Source: Liriodendron chinense
Taxonomy: Eukaryota; Streptophyta; Magnoliopsida; Magnoliales; Magnoliaceae
Assembly (NCBI GenBank): GCA_003013855.2
Contig: PVNU02004112.1
Location: 124,001 to 188,000, forward strand
DNA length: 64,000 nucleotides
Direction of reading: 5' to 3'
Shown here: one piece after another, positions 46,207-57,203 of the stretch
Layout of the letters: each line of letters opens with the position of its first letter
Numbering within the stretch: the first letter of the stretch is position 1
The notes under the pieces: generated by a model
What the model saw: the letters and a program-made list of their open reading frames with translations, nothing else
Databases searched by the model: none
What the model was told of the DNA's origin: nothing
Program-made: the position numbers and the translations under genes

Positions 46207-46805
46207 ATAACAATTTAGCTGAAACGAAAGCGCAAAGGACTGAGAGGTTTGTTGGCAGTTTAAGGCTCAACATCCAGAATCAAGTACACATACAACAGGT
46301 ATGGACGGTGGAAGATGCACTACAATCTGCCAATCATGCTGAATCTCGACTTACAAGAGTTCTTGCATGATTATATCCCTCATCGCGTGCACCTCCTACC
46401 ACAATGGAGCATGAATTTCCCCAGACCAAAGGAAAAGAACCCGTTGGAGGGCGAGTCCAAACTCCTCCCATAACCACAACTCAGGGAGCTGGAATCGGGA
46501 CTCCTAGACCACAATGCAACATACCACCCACGGCTGGACCGAGTCAAGCTCTAAACCCTTATGCAAGACCTCGACCTAATCATTATTGGAGATGTGGCCA
46601 GTCGAGTCACTTGTTCAATACATGTCTGAATCGCCCAGTGGCTAATTTGGCCACGAATGAAGGGGAATTCAGTGAAGAAGAACCCGAGAAGGGTGAGTAT
46701 CACCAAGCTAATGAAGAATACAGTGAAGAAGTTGATGTAATAGAGCAAGATCATTGTGTTATACTCCAAGGGTGGAAGCCCATCCGCAACGCCATAATAT
46801 CTTCC
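46207..46805 (+). pseudogene. Layer-0 gypsy gag, 3' part
   Basis: This continues in frame from base 697 once the outer Tat element and its duplicated CTCCC are set aside. It shows the end of the gag domain, a P/R-rich linker and a zinc-knuckle-like motif at about 46581-46625. There the first cysteine of the CCHC pattern is replaced by tyrosine (TAT at 46584), then R-C-G-Q-S-S-H and a final C. A stop lies near 46368. The gene is cut at 46805 by the LTR of the right-hand Tat element. Confidence 0.85.
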
Positions 46806-48349
46806 TGTGGACCCTCGCCGATTTTCCCCGCGCTCCCACACGACGTCGTTCTCCCTTTCCTTTCGGAAGAAGAAGAAGAAGAGATGCGTGAGTGCGAAAT
46901 CGCCGTTTGTGCCACTGGCTTGCCTCGTTCTCGAGGGCTTTGTTTGGTTGTCGTGTTAAGCTGGATATGTTTAAATGAGTTTATATAAGACCAGAGTCGC
47001 CACTAGCCAGTTACTTCGAATCTACAGTCGGCTAGACCCCGTAGAAACGTTAGAGAAGGGAATCCGAAGATTCCTTCCTCTAAAATGACTCCTGTTGATC
47101 TGCGGTCAGAGATTCAAGGTAAGGGATCACGGTTACAGGGTGGGAAGAGGTTAAGCACCCCACACACTGCCAGTACCGAAGTACGGTCTCTACTTCACAG
47201 AATCGATCGAATACTTGAAAGTCTTATTTAATCCTCGTATATTCTCATGGATGACATGATGCATGAATGCGGGTCTGAACAGTAAGAGTTTCTGATGGGC
47301 AGGTTCCAACAACGGGCAAGCCCAGAGCGTACGCTCGAACTGACAGGTGCTTAATATAAGACGTATGCAGTGTGCTTGAATGATCAAGGTGTTTTATGGT
47401 GAAGCGTGAATGCAGGTCTGAACAGTAAGAGTTTCTGATGGGCAGGTTCCAACAACGGGCAAGCCCAGAGCATACGCTCGAACTGACAGGTGCTTAATAT
47501 AAAGACATATGCATGTGTGTTTGAGTAATCAAGGTGCTTGTAGTGAAGCAGGGGGGTTGGAAGGAAAGTAAATGTTGCACTTATGCTAGATGCAAATGAG
47601 ATGATGCTGGAAAATGAGTAGCTGGGTGGACGGAGGTGTCGCAAGGATTGGCTTCGAGTGGCTGGATCAAGACTTGGATGGCTTGGGAGGCTTGGACCAG
47701 TGGTCAGGCTGGGCTGGACCAGGGTTAGACTCTCCTCACTCGGGCTCTCCTTGGTGGAAAAATGGGCTAAAGGGTGGAGAGATGGACTCAGAGCTCTCGG
47801 GCTGAAATGGACTCGAATGGCTTCGAATTCATTGTTGAAATGAGAAGGGGAGGGGGGTATTTATAGCAGCAGAGAGTGGCAGAAGTCGTAATTTTGTCCG
47901 GGCGGCCTGCCATGGGCCGCCCGTACGGCCGCTCCTCGGTTTCCAGCGAGTACGGCCGTTCCCTCGGGGCTGCTGTTGGACTCGCTGGTCGACTCAGTGA
48001 GTTGACTCAGCGGGTCGACTCGGTGTTTTGACTCGACGGGTTGACTCGACGGGTTGACTCGGTGTTTTGACTCGACGGGTTGACTCGACGGGTTGACTCA
48101 GCGGGTTAACTCAGCGAGTTGACCCAGTGAGTTTGACCTTTTTTGGGATTTTTTGACTGGCCTTTTTTATGGGGGGTTTTTCAGGGTGGTGTTTAGGACT
48201 GGGTTGACTGGGTTCAGGCTTGAACTGGGCTATGGAATGGGGCTTACAAGGGTGAGTTTGGCTGAGTTTGGACTTGGGATTTGGGGGTATGGTCCTCCGT
48301 TCAACCAGCTATCTCTACCAACAGTGTAGCCGAAGGTGGGGTGTCTACA
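46806..48349 (-). repeat. 3' LTR of right-hand Tat element (1544 bp)
   Basis: This is the reverse complement of the outer element's LTR, with TG at 46806 and CA at 48349. It has TATAAATA on the - strand (47858-47865), a ten-copy TTGAC array at about 47985-48150 and the 147-bp duplication (47250-47540). Confidence 0.94.
47985..48150. promoter_or_regulatory. TTGAC (W-box core) array in inverted LTR
   Basis: About ten TTGAC motifs lie within 165 bp, mostly as GGGTTGACTC, including two copies of a block that alternates TTTTGACTC and GGGTTGACTC. It occupies the same U3 position as the array in the outer element's LTRs. Confidence 0.55.
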
Positions 48350-48367
48350 GATGCCCCTCTTTGGCAG
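48350..48367 (-). other. Polypurine tract of right-hand Tat element
   Basis: GATGCCCCTCTTTGGC on the + strand, i.e. CCAAAGAGGGGCATC on the - strand, lies directly before the LTR and is identical to the PPT of the outer element. Confidence 0.85.
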
Positions 48368-49300
48368 AGGTTGCATGCAACCGAATGCTAAAGCGAGTGG
48401 ACACCCCACTTCTGACCCGGTCATTCATGGATCATGGTCTGAAATCTTTGCTTGCTTTTGCATCTGTGCCAGTTGATTGTTTGGAGATCGCTCACTTGCA
48501 CATACCGCGAGAGTTTGGAGAAAACGTTGCGATTGTCCCTGCAGTTTGCTGCAACCTGGGTACCCAATCGCAACCCTTCCATTCCCGATCGGTACTAACA
48601 TCGAAAAGGTACAGCAGAGCCTCTGCGTCGACAGTCTTACGAGGTTACTGACCCTGTGATTGATTGTATGTTTGATGTTTTCCCAGATCACTCCAGGAGT
48701 ACTTGTTTCGCTTGACTGTCAAAGTGGTTAGACGCCCTGCGTCCGATAGTCTTACGGGATTCTACTACGCCGACTTGGACTCAGTCAAGGTACTTCAGGC
48801 ATCCACGCCTAGGTATGTGCGGGTGGGCTTTTCCACCCGATCTGCTGGTTTTGATGCTTGGTTTGCAATTCATTCTTTCCTTGATTGTGGTCTGGAATCT
48901 TTGTTATCCTTTGTATCTGAGTCAGTTGATTGTCTGGAAATTGATAACTCGCACATACCGCGAGAGTTTGGAGAAAACGTTGCGATTGTCCCTGCAGTTT
49001 GCTGCAACCTGGGTACCCAATCGCAACCCTTCCATTCCCGATCGGTACTAACATCGGAAAGGTACAGCAGAGCCTCTGCGTCCGTTAGTCTTACGAGGAT
49101 GCTGACCCTGAGACTGATTGTGTGATGTTTGATGTTTTCCCAGATCACTCCAGGAGTACTTGTTTCGCTTGACTGTCAAAGTGGTTAGACGCCCTGCGTC
49201 CGATAGTCTTACGGGATTCTACTACGCCGACTTGGACTCAGTCAAGGTACTTCAGGCATCCACGCCTAGGTATGTGCGGGTGAACTCTTTCCACCCAATC
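48368..49300 (-). repeat. Two ~455-bp tandem repeats in Tat 3' region
   Basis: ACATACCGCGAGAGTTTGG occurs at 48500 and 48953, and GACGCCCTGCGTCCGATAG at 48731 and 49188 (offsets 453 and 457). The paired copies match those at 43781-44700 in inverted orientation. Frames across them are not genes. Confidence 0.88.
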
Positions 49301-51009
49301 TGCTGATTTTGATACTTGGGTTACAATTCATCGTTTCCACCTGTTCAAATGGTTTCTGTGACCGAGCCTTTTGGCTTTCATCTTTTTGTATCTTGGCATG
49401 TGGTACGACCGCACTGACACTGGAGTTCAGTTCGACCGTACTTTGAGTGCATTGGATCCGATGGTCTCCGGGGAAACCGCGAGACATCGGATCTTATTTG
49501 ATTTTTGCGTTGGCTCCTACCCAGAGATATGGAAGATCTCCTGGTGTGTTGGAGGCAGAACGCTCTACTGGAAAACATTTTTGGATTTTTGAAAAGGCAC
49601 CTACTCTGGGGAGTGATACTCCGTGGGGTTTTTATTTGCAAATAGAAATATTTTTTGTCTTTTTGAAATGAAAATCTGGTTTGCATGTGCCTCCACTAGG
49701 GATGCCTGTGGGGTCTTTAGCTAACCGATTTTTATTTTGAAAGCAGGTAAACATGATGATTGATGCGATGGATGCTGATGCATGGAGATGCATGATGAAT
49801 GCATGGCTTTGGCTCATTCTCTTTCAGTTTGATGATTTTGCTTTTGCTATGGGTGTAGAGAACTTTGAGCTTATTGCTTGTTGGGTTGTACTCCCTTGGG
49901 GATTTTTCTTTTTGATACGGAGGTTTGGACAGCGGGTTGGTCAAGATCCCGACCCGTGGTCGATCAGGTCCATCGTCCCAAGATGCTGTTTCTTTGCTAA
50001 TGAGAATGTACGAGGATATCATCCGACTTCAAGATGTTCTTCTGGGCATACATGTGATTGAGATGGTGTTTAGTTGCCCGTTTTGGTCAAGATTCCAATT
50101 TGCGGGCGATTGGATCCGTCATCCCATACTGTGAAGTGAGCGGAGTTCAAGACTCCTGAATTGTAGTGCTGGGGATGCTAATTTTTGTGATTTTTTTTTT
50201 TTTAAATATGTGGTCCGAATCTTTACCTGAGCGATCAGGATAGAGATTGGTTATTGAAAACACAGGAAATATTTTTGTGATTTTTGAAATATTTTGATTG
50301 AAAGCAAGGGAAATATTTTTGTGATTTTTGCAGATATTTGATGGAAATATTTTTGTGATTTTTGACAATATTCTGATTGAAAGCAAGGGAAATATTTTTG
50401 TGATTTTTGAAGAGGTGATTTTGCAATGTTTTTGTATTTTGTGATTTTTCTGAAATGCAGGGAAAAGATATGGAATTTCCATCCACTTCCAGCTTCTACT
50501 GCTGGTAAGGCACCCGATCCATTTTACGTCAGCGAGCAAGACGAGTCTCACACAGTTAAGTGCCGTAGTTTTACATCTTCGGATGAGGGGATTTTGAGGG
50601 TTTTCAGTCAACACACCCACAAAGTTGCCTGTTCCTCATGTGCAATGCACATAGACCACGTATCGTCCGACGGACTCCTTCGGCCACAAGATGAGCCACA
50701 TCCTCACATTTCCCTTAGTCAATCCAGTTTGGGGTCTTACGTTGCTCACAATTCCGTGAGGGTGAGCTTCACCTCCCAACAGCCTTAATCCCCTTCATGA
50801 GTTCTAGGAACAGGGAACATCCGTCAGCTTCAACAGCGACTTCCAACTCAAGGTTGTCTATCACGGTGCGTTCAACACGAACAGGATTGCGGAGTTCTGC
50901 CCGCCTCAGCCTTTACCTGTTTAAAAGATTCCAGACACCCGTACGATCAAGTGTCAGCCATGTCTGGGACAGGTTAGGAAAGAAAGCCCCCGAGAAGTTA
51001 ATCCCAGTG
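49301..51009 (-). other. Tat 3' region, conserved non-coding
   Basis: Blocks are shared, inverted, with 43551-43780, 20870-21351 and 19990-20640. About 50260-50430 consists of 4-5 copies of GGAAATATTTTTGTGATTTTTG-like words. An AT microsatellite-like tract lies near 51090-51105, just beyond. No gene is supported. Confidence 0.6.
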
Positions 51010-51770
51010 TAGTTTTAGGTCTTCGGACCACTGGGGATAAATTGATGGATCAAAACTGGTGATGAAAACTTTTTTTGTTTTATATTGTATATATATATAT
51101 TTTTTTTTGAAAAAGTTCCAGACTTCAACTCGAGTAATCGAGATTGACACTGGTTTTTATGGAAAGCTTTAAAATATTTTTGGTATTTTTGAGATGATCC
51201 GGGTTATCGAACCATGATCCCAACGGTCGAGGCCGATGCCGGTTTTTAGTTGAAAGCGAGAAAAGTCCCCCGAGAAATTAATCCCAGTGTAGTTTAAGGT
51301 CTTCGGACCATGAAACTGTACAAAAGAGGGGCAAACATGTTTTTTTTTTTTTTTTGGAAAAATGTCCGGTGTCAGCGGATGGACAATCCAGACTGATGCC
51401 GGTTTTTATTGAAAATCTCTCGGGATGTCAATCCCGACGTAGTTTAAAGTCTTCGGACCAAAACTTTAAAAGCGGGGCTGGTAATATATTTTTATGTTTT
51501 TTGAAAATGTCCGGAGTCATTGATCTTGAGCAAACAAGACCGACGCCGGCTTTTATTGAAAATCTCTCGGGATGTTGATCCCGACATAGTTTAAGGTCTT
51601 CGGACCAGAAACTGTACAAGTGCTGTATATATTTTTTTGGTTTTCTGAAAATGTCCGGAGCCACCAGATCTTGAAGAAGACTGATGTCGGTTTTATTGAC
51701 AATCCCTCGGGATCTTGATCCCGACGTAGTTTAAGGTCTTCGGACCAAAACTGTACATGTGAACAGTAAT
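51010..51770 (-). repeat. ~145-bp tandem repeats in Tat 3' region
   Basis: CTTCGGACCA recurs at 51021, 51301, 51451, 51598 and 51738; the first gap is a double unit. This is the inverted counterpart of the array at 19059-19960. Confidence 0.85.
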
Positions 51771-54424
51771 CACGGGCGGAGATTCTTGGGATTCCTCTTG
51801 GAATGGTTTGGATCATCTGGTCATGCCTTTGGATGGTTGAGATCATTGTTTGACCAAGTCAAATTTTCCTTTCTTTTTCTTGGAAATTCCATGGAACTTT
51901 TCCACATCATCCACCCAATTTCTCACCCATTTCTCATGAGATGAGATTTTGGTGAGTTTTCCTATTTTTTCTCACCATTCTCTTCCATCACTTCATTCTT
52001 ACATGGAGGTACAAGATTCACTTGCAACCACCCTTCCCAAGGAGGAGTTCTTCCCAAGGAGAGGGAGAGGGAGGTCGTTTCACCTAGGTAGAGGCTAGGA
52101 CGGCCTCCCATGGGCCGCCCGCCCGGTCTCTGCCTCCTGGTCTCTTCAGGGGGCTGGGTAAAAGGGTGCCCTCCCCTTTTCTATATAACATGGGGCACCC
52201 TCCCCCCCTCAAACGTGCAATTTCTCTCTTCTCTCTCTCATACTCTTTCTTTCTTCAAGTTTCCTCTCTCTTCTTTGGTGGTCCTTTGCTCTTTTCAAGT
52301 GGTGGGCCTTAGAGAAATCTTGGGACAGCAAGATGGTCCTTCTTTGGTGAGTGGTAAAGGTATGGACCACTTCCTTTCTCTTTCTTGTCCTTTTCCATCT
52401 TCATTGTCTCTTCTCATGATCCTTTTCCTTTTTCATGTAGCTATTCAAAGGGGTGTGAAGGTGGGCCCAAGCATTCTTGATCTTTTCTTAGATCTCAAGT
52501 CTTTCAAAGGTGGTGCATGGAGAAGGACATTGCAAGCTCTCCACTTCCTCATTTTTTTTTTCTTTTTCACACTCCCTCCATGTGCATGTAAGGAGTAATT
52601 TTGCCATGTCATTAAGTGTGCATGGCAAAATACTCTATCTTTTTCATGGGAGTTGGGCCTCTTTTCATGTGTATCAAATGGACTCAAAGTGAAGTCATGG
52701 CCCTTGGTGTATTTGATGGGCCCAATGCTTCATTTTGGGCTCCCTCATGCTTTCTTGCCTTTGTCATTTTTCCTTAATGCTCTTCCTTTCTTTTCCATCT
52801 TCTTTTCAAGATTTGGGCCCATGGGCATGGTAGGGCCCATCTCAAGTTTTGGGCTCATGGGGCTCACTTTGGGTGACCCCATCTTTCTTTACATGTGTAT
52901 GGATCAAGGTGGCTAGCCCATTCTTCATTTTGGATCTCAAGTGGGCTAGTTTTCCTAGTTGGGCCTTTATGGACAAGTGGCCCAACTCTTCCATATGATG
53001 TACCTCCTTGTACAAAGTGTAGTGGGCTCCTTAGAATTTTTTCATACGGATGGGCTTTTGGGCCTTCGTTGAAACTTGGGCACTTCTTTGAACCATGTGT
53101 GTTCCACTATACTTTGTTCATGTAGGATTTTTTTTCATGCTTTCTCTCTTGATGGATGGAGGACTTGAGTTACTTGACCATCTTCAAGTCTCATGAGTGA
53201 GTTGTTCCCACAATCTCACTAAGTTCGAATGGTTTTCCTTGTGGTAGGAAAGTGGTTCTCAAGAGTTTCCCTTTAATGCTATCCACCTCAAATGGATAAT
53301 TCTCAAGTGAGCTATTCATACAACTATGGGTCCTTGATCTTTTCTTTGGGGACTTGGTGGGTCATCCACCATCATTCTCAAGTATGGGTGATTTTTCTTT
53401 GAATTTGTGGGAAAGAATGATACCCATAGGTTGCCCATTTTTGTCCCATGCCTTGGGACATTTTGGATTTTGATATTCAAGTGGGCTATGTGTAACATTC
53501 TTATCCATTTTCATGATGGTTGGGTGACTCATCAAGCCATGCTCTTTTGTGCTCAAATGGTCTCCCTTTTTGGTGAACAAGTTGGTGCACATAAGTTGCC
53601 CAAACTTGCCTTTTCATGGGCATTTTCAACTTTGATTCTTCATGTGGGCTATGTGCATCAACTTTCTACCCCTAGCTTCTTTGATTCATATGTTTGTGGG
53701 TAGACCTCCTTGTTGCATTTTCATCAAGATGAGGCACATAAGGTTGCCCATGGTTAACCCATGAATGCGTCCTCATGTTCTTCAAGTGGGCTATGTGCTC
53801 TCTCTAATCCATTGAGATGAGACATTTGGGTTGCTCTTGGGGGCCCGTTTCCTTTCTATTCCCCACTTGTCCATGCACATGTGTAAAAAGATGGAAACAT
53901 CTTAAGTGAGAGCCATGGCCTTGGCATAAAAAATGGACCAATCCTTGGCCACATATGGACTTTGAAAAGGGATTTCTCATGCGAAGTAGGATTCTTGTTC
54001 TTTGTTGATCTCATGGCACTTGAGTGCATTTGTTGTCCAAAATGTGTCCTTGGATAATGGACTTTTCTTACCTAAGGCATGCCATGCCACCTTCTTTAAG
54101 GTGGGCCTTACTTTTTCCAATGGGCCCAACACATATCCTAAGTGACACATGGAGTTGGACTTTAGATTTTGCATTTGAATGTGAGTCCAATCCCATGGGT
54201 TTCTTGGATGAGAATTTGGATTTTAATGGGTAAAGGATAGGGACTTACCTTGCCAAGCTTGTAGGATTCCATGGCGGATGGTACCAGGGGCCACCAAGTA
54301 GTTGACGAGGATGATCCTGCTTTCATTGTCCGCCGGGGGGACCACATGTGTTCCCTAGCTATGGAGCATCAACCTCTTCCTGCCATCAAGGGTCGAGGGT
54401 ACCAGGGATCGCTGGGACAATTGG
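51771..54424 (+). other. Region upstream of antisense gene 1
   Basis: This 2.6 kb has no counterpart in the outer Tat element. It is rich in GGGCCCA words and has a degenerate repeat with AAGTGGGCTATGTG-like cores at 53481, 53644 and 53786. CTATATAA at 52191-52198, followed by a CT-rich stretch, is a candidate promoter for the antisense genes. Frames such as 52110-52598 have F/L-rich composition and no recognisable domain. Confidence 0.45.
52191..52198 (+). promoter_or_regulatory. Candidate antisense promoter (TATA box)
   Basis: CTATATAA is followed about 30 bases on by CTCAAACGTGCAATTTCTCTC and a TC-rich leader-like stretch, a usual plant core-promoter arrangement. It points toward the antisense genes at 54425 and 57204. 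The distance to the first coding exon (2.2 kb) would need a long leader or an upstream intron, so this is tentative. Confidence 0.35.
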
Positions 54425-55766
54425 ATGAAGGAGCCACAGCCCTTGCTTGAGCGAGTACTAGATGGTACTCCTTTTGCTGGCCTCCTCACCCTACGCTTCC
54501 ATAATAATGACGCCAACCGCATGATGCTTGCGGCCCTTTGTGAGAGGTGGCGGGATGAGACCCACACCTTCCAGCTCCCTTGTGGAGAATGGGGAATAAC
54601 CCCTTTGGACATTTATATGCAGATAGGTTTCCCATTTCATGGGGCAATTGTCCCTCAAGTTAGCTCTTTAGCTCCCCTCTCTTCCACTGATTGGCTGCGG
54701 CTTGTCGGTGACGTCCCTCCTGAGGGTGAATTCCAAGGCCATCAAGTGAAGATGCGATGGTTTTACAACAATTTTGCTTCCGTCATCCCTACCACCGAGC
54801 GAGAGGCCCTCCACAAGGCGCGGGCCATGATCACTTATGCTTTTGGATCCTTTCTTTTTTGCCATGCGAATGAGAGAGTTGATCCTAAATTTCTTCGTTT
54901 AGTCGAGGATCTTCATCACCCCTATAACTGGAATGGGGCCATCCTGACCCGTCTCTTTCAAGGTCTGGACAAAACCTGTCGGCATAGCCGGTCCTTCACA
55001 GGCTTCTGGCCTGTTGTTGAGGTACCTCTTCTTTCATCCTCTTTGGAGCCGTTTGCCTCCTTTCTCTCTCTGATCATTAAATGTACTTTCATCCAGACCT
55101 GCTTTTATGACCATTTTCCGCATCTTGCGCCGAGGATGCGAGATGACATTGAACCCGCTCAGTATCGCCACATGTACTGGCATCAGCAGAATCGTCAGCG
55201 GAACTCCCGAGTTCCCGGGGACAATTGGCATGCTGATATAGACGGGCTGACCGTTGAGGACGTAAGTATCTTGCTTGTCTTTGTCCTTGTACTGTACTTG
55301 CAACTGATCGTGGTAACCTCTTCTGCTGCAGTTTGCCCGGATGCCGTACGCTAGTTTCCCTCTCTACTACACACCCCAGCGCGTGGAGGCATATGATGCT
55401 TCATGTCTCCGTGTTATGCTTTCTGACGCTGAGTCCTTCCAATGGTACTTGGGAGAGAGATTGCTTCGGCAAGTCACTGGGGTAGCTCGGGTCCCCTGTT
55501 CTGCACCTCCTCCAGCTGCTCGGATGCCAGCTGATGAGAGAGTTGAGGCTCTGGTGGGCCAGCCTGGCTTCCGTTTCACGATCCCGGATCGTGATTATGA
55601 CGAGTGGTATCTGCTATTCGGCCAGGGGCCTTTGCTTCCTTCGCTTTACGTTCCAGGTGGCCGTCGCAGGTATGCTGGAGGTTCAGTGACTGCTCCTTTG
55701 ATGGATCTTTATCGTCGGGAGCGGGACGCGAGGAGGGGCGATGATGATTATGTTGGTGACTTGTAG
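54425..55766 (+). CDS. Antisense gene 1: plant-mobile-domain-like protein
   Basis: Three exons (54425-55021, 55097-55261, 55332-55766) join in frame across two GT-AG introns to give 398 aa, with no stop or frameshift. Motifs such as ALCERWRDETHTFQLPCGEW, then GITPLDIYMQIGFP, resemble the start of the plant mobile domain (PMD; MAIN/MAIL1 family and transposon-borne relatives). The C-terminus is R/D-rich (RRERDARRGDDDYVGDL). The frame is open upstream to about 54357 without another ATG, so the start is the first ATG of the frame. It lies antisense to the Tat element that carries it. Cellular PMD proteins affect silencing and gene expression; what a transposon-borne copy does is not known from this sequence. 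Confidence 0.78.
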
Positions 55767-57203
55767 CTGGCTCTGCTTTATATGGTCTTGTACTTTTGTT
55801 TTTGTCCCCTTTTGTACCAAGCTCTTTTGGATGAATATACAGGCTTTGATTTCTCCCAAATTCCTTGGTGATGTCTGTATGCTTTGACTCTTGACTCATT
55901 CCTTCATGATTTGAGACTGCTTAGTTGCATGGGTGATGACTTGAATGGTTCAGATTGCTTGATTAGGCCTTGTGGGCCCACTTGATGATCGGATCTGGGA
56001 TTCTGGCCCTCCTTTTGATGATTGGACTTTCGATCTTGATACTTCATGACTTGTGTAAGCTTTCCAATGGTCTGGATCCTGATGATCTAGCCCTTGAATG
56101 GTTTAGATTGATAGATTCGGCCCTGTGGGCCCATTTGAAACCTTGATTTTACTTTGGGGCATCTCTTTTGATGATTTGTGAGGTTAGGAATGCTTCTCAT
56201 GGTGTGGATGATGGCTTGAACGTCTCTGATCGCTTGATTTGGCTTTGTGGGCCCACTTGATGGTTAGATCTTGGATTCTGGCCCTTCTTGTGATGATCAA
56301 ACCTTTGATCTTGTTGTTTGACGGCTCATATAGGTTCTTCAATGGTTTAGATCATGATGATCTAGTCTTTGAATGGCTTGGATTGCTTGTGGCCCCCACT
56401 TGATCACCTTTCCTTCTCTTTGGCTTGATCAGCCCTATTCCGGTCACATTGCTTCATGATTGGACCAGTGGGGCACTTTTTGTATGATCTTGATCATCTT
56501 CAGTCGAAATCGGGAGTGGACCAGAGCCTTGGGCGGCCCACGGAGCGCCATCTGCTGACGTGGACTGTCAGCCTCACCTACCAAAAGCCCTGGAGCCAAT
56601 CCCGCGGAGAGAGGGGATCTGCGTCCGTACGGGCGGCCCAGGGCAGGCCGCCCAGAGCTCGTCTCTTGAGCGGCCTGGGCTGGTTCGTGCTCGGACATTC
56701 CCTGCTGTCCTTTTCTCTTGTCCTCTATCCCTCTGCACTGGATCCTTCGATTCCAGCCATGAATCTACATTTTGTCCCTTCTTTCCTTCTCTTTTTGTCT
56801 TGTTCTTTGTTGATCCTTTCTTGGGCAATGGATGGTGGAGATTTATGGGCTGTGGGGGCTGTCCAAGATGGGTCCCACACTTCAGATCTTCAACTGAGCT
56901 TTGATAATGGGGAAATGCCTTTAATGGATGGGGTAGATGGGGCATTAAGAGGGGGCATTGATGAGGGGCTAGGGATGGTGGTTGGTGGAGCTTTGAATGG
57001 CTCCATTAATGGTGGGATGGCTGGATTTTCTGATTTGAATGGGTCCCTCATTATGGGAGGAATGGATGGTATGGATGAGATGATGGGATGGGACATAGGT
57101 GAGGCTATGCATCCCTTGAGTGTGGGTCCCATGGATGATGTGATGGACGGTGATGATGGGACTATGAGGGACATAGATAGGGCTGATCTCATGTCTGGAT
57201 GGT
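55767..57203 (+). other. Spacer between antisense genes, with G/D/M-rich frame
   Basis: The spacer shares blocks with the outer Tat element (18434-19056 and 7754-8223 inverted). From the ATG at 56828 a frame rich in Gly, Asp and Met (MDGMDEMMGW-type) runs to 57229 and overlaps the next gene in another frame. A 1-base difference would join it to antisense gene 2, so it may be that gene's original N-terminus, or a leader with chance coding bias. Confidence 0.45.

Noticed and set aside
48809..49148. ORFs in the Tat 455-bp repeats
   Set aside because: Same sequence appears inverted in the outer element with stops; no domain and no conserved frame.
52110..52598. 162-codon ORF upstream of the antisense genes
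   Set aside because: F/L/S-rich composition from T/C-rich DNA, overlaps the candidate promoter and has no recognisable domain.
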